Origin: Cordia subcordata
Lineage: Eukaryota; Streptophyta; Magnoliopsida; Boraginales; Cordiaceae
DNA: 64,000 bases
NCBI GenBank assembly: GCA_028554755.1
Contig: JAPTOF010000003.1
Location: forward strand, 11,630,001-11,694,000
Direction: 5' to 3'
Part shown: piece by piece, positions 32,657 through 43,664 of the stretch
Numbering within the stretch: position 1 is the first letter of the stretch
Layout: each line of letters begins with the position of its first letter
Notes under the pieces: model-generated
What the model was told of the DNA's origin: nothing
The model's database searches: none
Seen by the model: only the letters and a program-made list of their open reading frames with translations
Position numbers and translations under genes: made by a program

Positions 32657-33535
32657 AAGGAAAAAAAAAAAAGGCCAACTTTATTGTGAAACCCAAATAA
32701 ACGAAAAGACAGAAAAAGAAAAAAAAGATTAAAAGGCAATTTTACGTAAACGACTCGAATTTGAAAAGCACCTTACGGTTTTATTACTGTAAGGAAACTC
32801 ATGCACTTTTTTTTAAACTATTCAAACTACATTTGTAACATCGAGTCATATAAACATAAAAAAAGAGTCACAAAGACCTGCGTGAAATTGAAAGACATAT
32901 TGTCCGAAACTAATTTCATGCAATATTTTATTGAAATGCAATATGCATATAACCAATTAAAGAAAGCAATACATTCGAATTCTTTATATGCATTCAAAAA
33001 AAGTTTTTCTCATGCCTTTGAATTCTACGAAGTTCATGCAAAAAATTTATGGACATGAGTGCTATATACTATTTTCCTTTTAAAAAAAAAAAAAACTCGA
33101 CTTGCAATTGAAATATGATATCCAAAAAATTAATTTCTAAAAACAATAGAATAAATTAAAACCCAAAATCAAATTAAACAAAATAGAGTAAAAAATAGCA
33201 TCTTTTGTTGAAACGACGCATGTATGTATCCAGACAAAGTGCAATGTTTTGATATATCCACGCAACTCGCAAATTTAAACTTACCCTTAATTAGTTAGAA
33301 AACGTAGTTCTACAAGTTTTTTATTTCAAAAATAGTATTAAAATAACATATCCGACATGCATATATCATCTTTCAAGATTGGACACCAAATTCACGTTCT
33401 GACTCAAGAAAATAATTACATGTTGCCATGCAATTCATGATCATGTTCATGGTTTTAGTCTTATTGGTTTATTGTGTTTATATCAAAAGATCTAAATTAT
33501 TAATTTATTGTGTTTTTTTAGTATTAATTTATTTT
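32657..33535. other. AT-rich intergenic DNA
   Basis: There is an 85-residue open frame at 32801-33058 with no recognisable features. Nothing else stands out. Confidence 0.6.
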
Positions 33536-33540
33536 ATTAA

Positions 33541-33801
33541 TGTTGAATGTGGCATGTATTCTTGGGCAACAAGAATAGCAAATTACCTTATTTGCTTGTT
33601 ACCATAACAATATATAATTAATATGTGTCATTTTCCTTGTAGTATACTGTTTCCTTTTCCTTGTAAAATACTGATTAGGATACTTGTATACTATAAATAG
33701 GGGTTAGGACATTGTATTATGTGTGATAAGAGAAACCAAAGTGTGAGCCTTATAATATTCACTAATCGATAATAAATTATTTTCTGCTGCCTGTGGATGT
33801 A
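33541..33801 (+). repeat. Outer left LTR, truncated at its U5 end
   Basis: It starts TGTTGAATGTGGC at 33541 and follows the complete LTR at 38505 until ctgtggatgta, then stops. A TATA-like tataaatagg is at about 33694. It abuts an inverted copy of itself. Confidence 0.85.
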
Positions 33802-34114
33802 AACGGACTTGAGAAATTACGTAGTTCAGCCTTAAAGCCTACGTCCACGGGCAATAAAGAACAATTTATTATTGATCAGTGAATATTACAAGGCTCACAC
33901 TCTGGTTTCTCTCACACCCATAATACAATGTCCTAGCCCTTATTTATAGTACACAAGTATCCTAATAAGTATTCGAGAAGGAAAAGGAAACAATATAGTA
34001 CAAAAAAAAGAACACATATTAATTATGTACTATTATGGTAACAAGCAAATAAGGTAAATGATAATAAGGAAATTTGTTATTCTTATTGTCCAAGAATACG
34101 GGCCACATTCAACA
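33802..34114 (-). repeat. Inverted LTR of the left arm
   Basis: On the minus strand it starts TGTTGAATGTGGCCC at 34114, directly after a purine-rich ggtggagat, so it is the 3' LTR of the minus-strand copy. It is cut at about 33802, a little further into U5 than its neighbour. Confidence 0.85.
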
Positions 34115-34149
34115 AATCTCCACCTTGGCAAGTATTTGCACCAATCAAC

Positions 34150-35256
34150 ACACCATTGTCCCTGCTGCCAACTGCCCCTAAGGGCTTAATGCTCCATATC
34201 GCAAATAGCAACCAAGTACAAGCAATGCTTGAACTTGCTGACTGGAACCACCTTGGTCATCATATCTATTAGATTCACATGGGTAGAAATCTTCTACACC
34301 GATATAATCTCTTGTGATATAACATCTTTAATAAAGTAATCTCTGATATCAATGTGTTTAGTCCTCTTATGATACATTTGATTCTTCGTTAGATGAATTG
34401 CACTCTGACGATCACAAAAGACTATACTTATAACTTGCTGCAGTTGAAGATCGTGAGCCAATTCTCGTAACCAAATGGCCTGCTTCATAGCTTCTGTAAT
34501 TGCCATGTAATTCTCTTAAGTAGTTGACAATGCCACAGTAGACTGTAATGTCACTTTCCAACTGATGACACATCCAGAGAGCATAAACACGTAGCCCGTC
34601 GAATATCTTCTCTTATCAAGGTTACCTGTAAAGTCTGAATCACAATAACCTACCAACCTTGCGCAATCTCCAGTCATCTTGCTAAATAGTAATCCTACAT
34701 TTGCAGTGCCACGCAAATATCTCATTATCCATTTCACTGCTTCGCAGTGTGCTTTCCCAAGCGATGCCATATACCTACTCACAATACTAACTACATATGA
34801 AATGTCAGGACGAGTGCACGTCATAGCATACATCAATCTACCAATAGCACTTGAGTATGGAACACGAGACATATGCTCCACCTCTTCCTCAATTTTAAGT
34901 GACAAATCTGCAGATAACTTGAAATGAGCAGCAAGTGGCACACTCACAGGCTTAGCTTTATGTATCCCGAAACGCTTCATCACCTTCTCAATATAATTCT
35001 GCTGAGACAAGAATAGCTTCCTAGCGTTTCTATCCCTGTGAATCTCCATGCCAAGAATCTTCTTCGCTGGTCCTAGATCCTTCATCTCAAACTCATCACC
35101 TAGCTGCTTCTTTAATTCGTCAATGGCAGACATGTTTTTAGCAGCAATAAGCATATCATCGACATATAACAACAAGTACAGAAATGAATCACCTGGAAGC
35201 TTCTTGAGATAAACACAACTGTCATAGGCACTCCTTATGTATCCAACGCCTACCAT
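34150..35256 (-). pseudogene. Left-arm copia RT and RNase H
   Basis: The minus strand carries RT from SAYDSCVYLKKL through LLLYVDDMLIAAKNM (YVDD at 35155-35166) and LGMEIHRDR, then the RT-RNase H connection (LMYAMTCTRPDISY, VKWIMRYLRGT), and RNase H with GYCDSDFTGNLDKRR, a stop after ALSTT, and then AITEAMKQAIWL and FCDRQSAIHLTKN. Apart from that stop the 34516-35256 frame is open for 246 residues, the better kept of the two arms. Confidence 0.88.
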
Positions 35257-36273
35257 GAATGTGTCAAATATCTTGTACCACTGTCGAGGTGACTACTTCA
35301 ACCCATATAAGGACTTCTTCAGTTTGCAAACATAATTCTCCTTACCAGGAACTACATACCTTTCCGGTTGACTCATGTAAATCTGCTCTTCAAGATCACC
35401 ATGCAAAAACGCCATTTTCATATCTAGCTACTCAAGCTCTAAGAAATAAAGAGCAACCAAGGCAAGTAAAACTCTGATGGAACTATGCTTCACAACTGGA
35501 GAGAACACTTCGTTGAAGTCAACACCCTCCCTTTGTGTATAGCCTTTTGCCACCAATTACACCTTGTATCGAGGACCTTCAACCCCTGGAGTACTTTCTT
35601 TTTTCTTGTAAACCCATTTGCAACTGACAACTTGCTATCCCTTAGGCAATTCAATAAGATCCCATGTTTGATTCTTCTGAAAAGACTTAGTCTTCTCACC
35701 TATGGCACCTACCCACTGAGCAGAATCTTTTCTAGATATGGCCTCTTTGCATGAATTTGGCTCATGTCCTTCAATTGTTTTGGCAACAGTTAAAGCATAA
35801 GCAACAAGATTAGCGTATCCATACCTTTGAAGCTCTTTAATCTATCTCCTATCTCGCCCAATAGCAATGCTGTACTTCTGTTGTTCAAGCACATTTTGAT
35901 CATGCACCTCAGTTAGTTGAGTCAGCTGAATTGGACTGCTACTACCGCTAAATGGAACATTTGAAGCATCAACAAATACCTCCACCTACTATTTGACATC
36001 GTGGTCTAAACCAGCTACTGCTTTCTCCTTTTCTTGGTCTAATGAAGTAGGCTCATTGAATGTAACATCCCTGCTGACGAGGAAACCTGAAGACTTTAGA
36101 TCTGTGCACTACAACCTGTAACCTTTCCTTGTGAATGCATAGCCTAGGAATATGCATTTCTTTGCTCTTGGCTCCAACTTGCCATCCTTCACATGAGCGT
36201 ATGCAGGGCAACCGAACACCCTCAATCGAGAGTAGTCAGCAGGCTTACCGAACCATAACTCAAAAGGAGTTTT
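35257..36273 (-). pseudogene. Left-arm integrase tail, linker and RT start
   Basis: The frame KTPFELWFGKPADYSRLRVFGCPAYAHVKDGKLEPRAKKCIFLGYA (in segments, from 36273 down) is the C-terminal side of copia integrase. The linker and the first RT blocks follow with several stops. The integrase core is missing. Confidence 0.85.
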
Positions 36274-36359
36274 CTTAATGTGACCTTTCTCACCACAATC
36301 GAAACAGTGTAGCTGTCTTGCTCTTGGTGAATAGGTCTCCATCCAAAGCTATTGAATTG
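36274..36359 (-). other. Centre of the palindrome with a lone gag zinc knuckle
   Basis: On the minus strand this spacer encodes CFDCGEKGHIK, the start of a gag CCHC knuckle, fused in frame to the integrase tail that follows. It is the only gag sequence in the composite element. Confidence 0.75.
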
Positions 36360-38221
36360 AAAACTCCTTTTGAGTTATGGTCCGATAAGCCTGCTGACTA
36401 CTCTCGATTGAGGATGTTCGGTTGCCCGCTCACGTGAAGGATGGGAAGTTGGAGCCAAGGGCAAACAAATGCATATTCCTAGGCTATGTGTCCAAGAGGA
36501 AAGGTTACAGGTTGTAATGCACAGATCCAAAGTCTCCAAGTTTCCTCGTCAGCAGGGATGTCACATTCAATGAGTCTACTTCATTAGACTAAGAAATAGA
36601 GAAAGCGATAGCTGGTTTAGACCACGATGTCAAAGAGTAGGTGGAGGTATTTGCTAATGTTCCAAATGTTCCATCTAGTAGTAGTAGCAGTCCAATTCAG
36701 CCAACTCAACCAACTGAGATGCATGATCAAAATGTGCCTGAACAACAGAAGTATAGTATTGCTACTAGGCGAGAAATGAGACATATTAGAGAGCCTCAAA
36801 GGTATGGATAGACTGATCTTGTTGCTTATGCTTTGATTGTTGTTGAAACCATTGAAGGACATGAGCCGAATTTGTACAAGGAGGCCATATCTGGGAAAGA
36901 TTCTGCTCAATGGGTAAGTGCCATAAGTGAGGAAATTGAGTCTCTTTAGAAGAATCAAACATGGGAGCTTGTTGAATTGCCTAAGGGGCAGTGAGTTGTC
37001 AGTTGCAAATAGGTTTACAAGAAAAAGGAAGGTACTTCAAAGGTTGAAGGTCCTCGATACAATGCGCGATTGGTGGCAAAAAGTTATACACAAAAGAAGG
37101 GTGTTGACTTCAACTAAGTGTTCTTTCTGGTTGTGAAGCATACTTCCATTAGGATTTTACTTGCCTTGGTTGCCCTTCACAACTTGGAGCTTGAGTAGCT
37201 AACTGTGAAAATGGCGTTTTTGCATGGTGATCTTGAATAGCAAATTTACATGAGTCAACCGGAAGGGTATATAGTTCCTAGTAAGGAGAACCATGTTTAC
37301 AAACTGAAAAAGTCCTTGTATGGATTGAAGCAGTCGCCTCAACAGTGGTACAAGAGATTTGACACATTCATGGTAGGAGCTGGATACACAAGGAGTGCCT
37401 ATAACAGTTGTGTGTATCTCAAGAAGCTTTCAGATGGCTCATTTGTGTACTTGTTGTTGTATGTCGATGATATGCTTATTGCTGCTAAAAGCATGTCTGC
37501 CATCGGTGAATTTAAAAAGCAGCTGGCTGATGAGTTTGAGATAAAGGATCTTGAAGCAGCGAAGAAGATTCTTGGCATGGAGATTCACAGGATAGAAACG
37601 CTGGGAAGCTGTTCTTGTCTCAATAGAGTTATATTGAGAAGGTGCTAGAGTGTTTCGAGATGCATAAAGCTAAGCTTGTAAGTGTGTCGCTTACTTCTCA
37701 TTTCAAGTTGTCTGCAGATTTGTCACCTAAAACTGAGGAGGAGGTAAAGCATATGTCTCATGTTCCATACTCGAGTGTTGTTGGTAGCTTGATGTATGCT
37801 ATGGTGTGTACTCGTCCTAACATTTCACATGCAGTTAGTATTGTGAGCAGGTATATGGCATCACCTGGGAAAGTACACTGGGAAATAGTGAAATGGATAA
37901 TGAAATATTTGCATGGCATTGTGTATGTAGGTTGGCTGTTTAGCAAGGATGACTGGAGATTGCGCGAGGTTGGTGGGTTATTGTGACTCAGACTTTGCGG
38001 GTGACTTTGATAAGAGAAGATCTCTGACAGGTTACGTGTTTACACTTTCTAGATGTGCTATCAGTTGGAAAGCGACATTACAATCTACTATGACATTGTC
38101 GACTACTGAGGTGGAGTACATGGCAATTACAGAAGATGTAAAGGTGGCCATGTGGTTACAAGGCTTGGTTCGTGATCTTGGACTGCAGCAAGATATAAGT
38201 ACAGTTTTTTGTGATAGCTAG
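36360..38221 (+). pseudogene. Right-arm integrase tail, RT and RNase H
   Basis: This is the mirror copy on the plus strand: KTPFELW with a disrupted integrase tail, a linker, [53 protein letters not shown] (YVDD at 37460-37471), a frameshift near 37620, LMYAMVCTRPNISHAVS, another frameshift near 37950, then GYCDSDFAGDFDKRRS and FCDS. It has more shifts than the left arm. Confidence 0.88.
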
Positions 38222-38504
38222 AGTGCAATCCATCTGACAAAGAATCAGATGAGAAGACTAAATACATTGACATTAGATGTCAATTTATCAGATATGTTTT
38301 GTCACAAGGGATCATATCGGTATAAAAGATATCTACCCATGAGAATTTAGCAGATATGGTGACTAAGGTGGTTTCAGTCAGCAAGTTCAAACATTACTTA
38401 GACTTGGTTGCTATTTGTGGTGTGCAGCATTGAGCCCTTACAGGCAGTTGGCAGCAGGGACGATGGTGTGTTGATTGGAGCGAATACGTGCCAAGGTAGA
38501 GATT
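38222..38504 (+). pseudogene. Right-arm RNase H end and 3' leader
   Basis: A degraded SAIHLTKNQ block and the VTK..S..KF.H.LDL end motif are visible. Then comes a short non-coding stretch ending in the purine-rich aaggtagagat before the LTR. Confidence 0.75.
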
Positions 38505-38845
38505 TGTTGAATGTGGCCCATAGTCTTGGACAACAAGAATAGTAAATTACCTTATTTGCTTGTTATCATAACAATACATAATTAATATGTGTCTTTTTCC
38601 TTGTAGTATACTGTTTCCTTTTCCTTGTAGAATATTGATTAGGATACTTATGTACTATAAATAGGGGCTAGGACATTGTATAATGTGTGGTGAGAGAAAC
38701 CAGAGTGTGAGTCTTGTAATATTCGTTGATCGATAATAAATTGTTCTCTGCTGTCTGTGGACGTAGGCCTTAAGGTCAAACCACGTAATTCTCTTGTGTC
38801 CATTTTCTTCTTGTGTTCTTCGTGTTTGCATGTTTTTCCCCAACA
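38505..38845 (+). repeat. Outer right LTR, complete
   Basis: The LTR is 341 bp, TGTTGAATG...CCCCAACA, with tataaatagg near 38655. It serves as the reference for the two truncated copies on the left. Confidence 0.9.
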
Positions 38846-38850
38846 ACTAA

Positions 38851-39451
38851 ATTATTTGTTTTTATCTTATCTAGAATTGGTTAGAAACATAATTTCTATC
38901 TTAGAATTAGTAAAACTGATGCACCTAATTTTTCTCAAGTGTACGTTCCATGAATAATTTTTCTCAAATGAACATTACATATGAAGCGATCTGATCAACT
39001 TATCTACTTTTTCTCTTATAATTTCTCAACTTATGAAGTGAACATTATTCCACCACTGTTACTCCATAGTTGTAAAGAACTTGGCCTATAAATATTTGCT
39101 CCCAACATTTGCCCAACACAATTAGGCCATATTAAGCTTTGCATACATAGCAGCCATATTAGAAAAGGTTTGCTTTACATATACTTTTCTAAAAGCTTTG
39201 CTTTGCTTTACTTTGCGTTGCTCTCCCATGGATTTCATTTCCATTCTCAGCTATGTTCAAACCAAAAATACTTTACTATATTTTTGCTGTTCTTGCATCG
39301 AGTTTAAAACTAGAGAGCTTGTTAAATTATATGGGATATACTATTGGATTAAATATCCTTAAGAACATTGTCATTTACATGCCTCAAGGTAAATTTAATT
39401 ACTTCCAAACAATAACCTTAAGGATATTTTTTGCACTATTCTTATGGAGTC
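38851..39451. other. Intergenic DNA with a promoter-like segment
   Basis: A TATA-like cctataaatat lies near 39085-39095, and an ATG with a favourable context follows at 39230, but that frame closes after 44 codons. A donor-like caaggtaaat lies near 39387. I do not recognise a product. The 109-residue frame at 39253-39582 runs into the LTR and is probably chance. Confidence 0.35.
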
Positions 39452-42400
39452 TGATATGTTGTGTTTTTGTGCGTGATTGCATCATCATTTACCTATATTT
39501 AAGAGGTGTTTTGAGCTTTAAAAGAAGCATTAGTATAGTACATATACTAGAGTTAGACTTAAGCATAAGCCAAAGTACATAGTTGAGTTTAAAGACAAAC
39601 ACTACACCAATGCATGATTATTTCTCGTGTTTGGTGAAGTTAGGTCAAAAGCACTGGTCATGAATTGATAATTATTTGATATTCGAGGCAAGCTCTTGGT
39701 GTTCAGGATGTGGGAGAAGCATGAAAAGAGATTTTGGAGGCAACCAGGTGAAAAAAATAGCAACTGGGATGAAATGGACACAACGCAAGGAAATTGGCCA
39801 TGATTCTGACCTGGCCGGTTAGCCCCTCTTCGAGGGCTGGTCGAACGGCTTAGGTAACTGGCCAAAATAGAGAGTTAGCCTATTTGGGCCAATCAACCTC
39901 AAGGCTAGGCCGGTTGGCCAAGGCTCCTAGCTGGACATGTATGCTGCACTATTTAAGCACTTTTGTAGTCTATTTTGAGCAGATTTTGATCCCTTTTTCA
40001 TCTCCCATTCACACACCCATTTCTCACACACAAAAGCCTACTTTTACCCATCTCTAATACACAAACTAACATACACACCCACCTAGAATTAAGTTGATTT
40101 TAGAGGATTGAAACATCATTTGGTGAAGATTTACTCAAGTTTGTAAAGAAACAAGCAAAGATGGAAGGGGAGCTTTCTCAATCCTTTTTTCTTCTCTTTT
40201 ACTGTAGGCTTAAGTAGATAGATTGGGTGACTAAACTTGTGTAATGGGATGATTTTTGTAGTCTTTGTTATGGGATTCTATTGGCTTATATATATACATA
40301 TTTTGTTCTTATATTTGAAAAGTTTTATATCATTTCATGTCTATGTATTTGTTGTAATGCTTGAATGAGTCGTATGTATATAGATTAAGTTGTATTTGTT
40401 ATAGAACACTTCTAATCTTCTGGATATGCATGTCTATGTGTGTGTTTGAGGATAATATGAAGTGGGTTAGTCAAATTCATGCTTATGTGAATGTTAAGAT
40501 GCCTTATAGTGAATACATGCTCAAATATTGCTACATGTTGATGTTTAAATATTTCCAATGGCATAAATCAAACTTGCTTGTGTTTGTATCATGGATATGA
40601 TGTCATATTCACAGTGCCTTACCTTAGAAAATATAGGATGGTGCCTATTAAATACCAATCCACTTTAGTGTCCCTTGAATAATAGTGCAGAAGTTAGGAC
40701 TAGTCTAGATCGAGTCCACTTTAGCTTTAAATCCAGCTAACAGAAGTCCGAATAGGCTTAGTCAACCCTGGTAACCCTAGGTCTTAGCTTTAAATCTAGC
40801 TAATGGTTGAGAAACTAGGATGGGATCATTTTAGGACAACTAAGTAACTCCTTAATCCCTCCTATGGCCTTAGATATATAAGGACCACACTATAGCTCTA
40901 AGTTTGCACGCTTAAGGATGGATCCGCACCGAGTCCTAGGGTGTAATGAGGGTATTAGTTAGTTTCTTAGTATTAGAAGCCATATTTAGTAAGCCAATAT
41001 CCCGAATCCCATAGCATTAAGTTGGGGAGTCACCCGTTCACAAGTGTAGGTCTCCCTATCACTTTCCCATAGGTTTAATTCTCTTAGATTAGCTTAGTTC
41101 TTGCCTTTTTCCTTTCTTTCATTGATACTGTAGTCCCCCATTTCTCTCCTAGCTCCCATTAATCCAAAACACCAAAAATATGTTTAGTCTAGGTTTTCTT
41201 TTTGGCACTTTCTACGACACCAAGCATAGGATTCACTTTACAACAATAGCCTCCCTGTGGTTTGATACCCGTATTAGCACCGATAGGATTAGTATGCCCT
41301 AAAGCTCACTTGTATATGACATTTTGGATGTTAAACAATGTATAATAATTTTGTAAAATGACATTATGAGTTTCTTATGTATTATCTTTAGTATGTTTTA
41401 TTGATGTATGTATAAATGTCCCTTGACTCGAACTAATGACTTCCGTCCTCCAAGTCTAGATTTAGTCACGTCATAAATTGAGTCCGTAATCAAATGGTAG
41501 TGTTGGGCACTCTACTGGGATAAGACTATATTGAGCAAGTCTCTTTGTTGAGGGTGATATACCTAGGTTATTGGAGGACTTTTCAAATTTGTCTCGATAG
41601 TACGTGTTTCACGTATTGGATAGGACCATAGTGAGTATGTTTTCTAGAGACGTACTATCAAAGAAAGAAAACAAGATACTCAATGCTATTAAATGATCAT
41701 TGCTCTTAATCTTGAGCATATGTGGATGAACTAATAAAGTTAGGGATTGGTACTTTGATTCATTGTGGGTGAGATCTTACTTTATTAGGATCAATAGCTT
41801 TGTGCATTGAGTGCTAAGTTCTAATTAATTGGAACATGCATATGCAATATGGAATCTATGTGCCCTCTTTGGGATTGTCCTAATTTATCATTCGAATCTA
41901 GATCTAATGATACTATCTTTATGGGTGTGTCAGTCATATGGCTTGAGGGTTGCGGCCGAAATCAAGAGATTCCATGTTCAAGGATAGTTGGCAATAGGAT
42001 AAGAGACACAAAAGAAAAGATATAGCTAAGGAGGTGATAGTACACAGGCCAAAAGACTGGCCGTAGCTGTGGGTATACATAGAGGAGCATTATGATCAAT
42101 TATTTAGTAGGTCAAAAACAAAGTTTACATTCTTTTGTGATAAGCTTCTGGGTAACAACAATTATTCTTGGAGTGCAACTTTGCTCTTATGGTGGAATAG
42201 ATAAGAGTTAAAAATAATTATTATGTCGTCTACATTGGGCAAGGACATTTTTTATTATTTTTGAAATCCAAGGTGAATTGTGTCTTCTTGGTTCCTTCTC
42301 TAGTTGAACTGACTTTGAGAGAGTAATCTTGAAAGAGCAAATTCCATATTGTGATAGGAGCCTTATTAGGCCAAAGCTTGGAATTGGGTTTGGACTTTCT

Positions 42401-43206
42401 TTAAAGTCCAAGATAACCTAATTGGGCTTGGATGGTTCCTTATTGGGCTTGGGCCTCTACATGGATTATGGACTATGTGTTGGGCTTAGATTGTGGGCTT
42501 GTCCTAATCTTCCAAGACATGTGGTAGAAAGTTACTACAAGAAGAATTCAAATTATACAAGTAACTTCCATGACATGTAAAAAACAGTTACCACTAAGAA
42601 AAAAGTTTCCCACATGGAAAGTTTACAAGGTTTAGGTGCCAAACTTTTCCTATTAATAGGCAAGGCCTTAAACCATTTTTAGCATCCAAAAAATTTTGTA
42701 GTTGATCTCTTCCATTTTGGCAAGAGAATACTACAACACATAGTACACACTTATTGTGTGGTTTTTGCTCTAGATTTTCAAGAGCATATTACTTTGCCTC
42801 TTCCTACACAAGAGGCTATTCTCTCAAGATAAGTCTCTTTAATCATAGGGAAGAAGACTAGGGAGTTGCCTATTGCGACACCCTTATAGTAACATTTTTT
42901 TGTGGCCTTGTTCGTGAGCGGGAATGAAGCTCATGATAGTTACAGCTTTATCAAAGGCCCCACACTTCAAGAGGTTAGCTTTACATATTTTTGCAAATAC
43001 TAGTTATGTTCTATATGTTCTTAAGCATGTTCTTGGGTGTGTTATGTGGTTATTTTATTTTCCTAGCATGTTTTATTAGTAGAATTTTTGAAAATATAGA
43101 CTAGGATAGATTACATGTAATATTATCAATCCTACAAGTTCCTGTATATTGCACGATCCATACGCTTGCGGGACCTTTTAGGGCTGGCACCTTCAAGGGC
43201 ACATCA
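39452..43206 (+). repeat. 5' LTR of Athila-type element D, interrupted
   Basis: It starts TGATATGTTG and ends GGGCACATCA six bases before a tRNA-Asp-type primer site. Landmarks follow the solo LTRs in this window: a GC-richer segment with ggccggtt words (about 39811-39935), catgtctatgtg motifs near 40337 and 40429, paired tttaaatc(c/t)agctaa segments near 40725 and 40795, and ccctgtggtttgatacc near 41252. An unrelated repeat splits it at 41281. Without that it is about 1.9 kb. Confidence 0.85.
41281..43136 (+). repeat. Unclassified 1.86 kb repeat X in the LTR of element D
   Basis: The sequence switches away from the LTR at 41281 and returns at about 43137. The insert begins cgataggatt and ends aatcctaca, so taggatt/aatccta form short inverted ends as at an LTR. 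It contains a TATA-like attaatagg near 42650 and no coding frame. Its last about 145 bases recur at 52260-52409. I could not establish a target duplication. It may be a solo LTR of a family otherwise absent here. Confidence 0.6.
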
Positions 43207-43212
43207 ACTTCT

Positions 43213-43229
43213 TGGCGGCGTTGCTTGGA
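43213..43229 (+). promoter_or_regulatory. Degenerate tRNA-Asp primer binding site of element D
   Basis: tggcggcgttgcttgga resembles the complement of the tRNA-Asp 3' end (tggcgccgttgccgggg) with about four mismatches and sits six bases after the LTR. Confidence 0.8.
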
Positions 43230-43664
43230 AGGCACAGTGGTTTGCGTTCTTTGTTTATGTGTTTTAGTAGTTGCTTTATTTGTTTCCCTTGCTTTTTCTT
43301 TATAGTTTGTTTAATTTTTGATTATCTTGCTTCTTGTTGGGTAGGTATAGTGGTTTGCATTCTTTGTTTATGTGTTTTGGGAGTTGTTTTATTTGTTTTG
43401 CTTTTTCTTTATAGTTTGCTTAGTTTTTGATTATATTGCTTCTTGTTTATATTATCTTACTTTGGTACTTTCTTATCTAGCTTTGTTTTTGTTTTCTTTT
43501 GACCTATTGAGTTTATTTTCCATACTTAGCTAGCTTGCTTATTTAGCTCTATTAGTTGTTTTAGTTTTTGTTTTTAGTAGACTTTCCAGGATTGCAGCTA
43601 TTTTTGCTATAGTCTTAGGATTTTTGAAGTTTTTGGGGGTTGAACTGGCCAGAGCTAGGATAGT
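43230..43664 (+). other. Untranslated leader of element D
   Basis: This is T-rich sequence between the primer site and gag. It contains an internal near-duplication of ttgcgttctttgtttatgtgtttt (about 43242 and 43355). There is no gene. Confidence 0.7.

Larger units (their letters stand above)
33541..38845 (+). mobile_element. Palindromic copia derivative
   Basis: Outer copia LTRs in plus orientation (33541-33801 partial, 38505-38845 complete, TGTTGAATG...CCCCAACA) are flanked by attaa (33536-33540) and actaa (38846-38850). Inside, a minus-strand copy running from LTR through RNase H and RT to the integrase tail (34114 back to 36273) faces a plus-strand copy of the same parts (36360-38504). 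The arms are about 2.45 kb and similar throughout; 86 bp separate them. The element lacks gag (except one zinc knuckle), protease and most of integrase in both arms. All frames are broken. Confidence 0.88.

Noticed and set aside
32801..33058. An 85-residue frame beginning MHFFLNYSNYIC
   Set aside because: It sits in AT-rich intergenic DNA with no promoter, splice or family evidence.
33802..38801. Interpretation of the copia palindrome as two unrelated insertions that happen to face each other
   Set aside because: Both arms start and end at corresponding points, and the outer LTRs share near-matching 5-bp flanks, so a single rearranged insertion fits better, though it is not proven.
39253..39582. 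A 109-residue hydrophobic frame beginning MFKPKILYYIF
   Set aside because: It crosses the start of the element D LTR at 39452, so its second half is LTR sequence. There is no recognisable domain.
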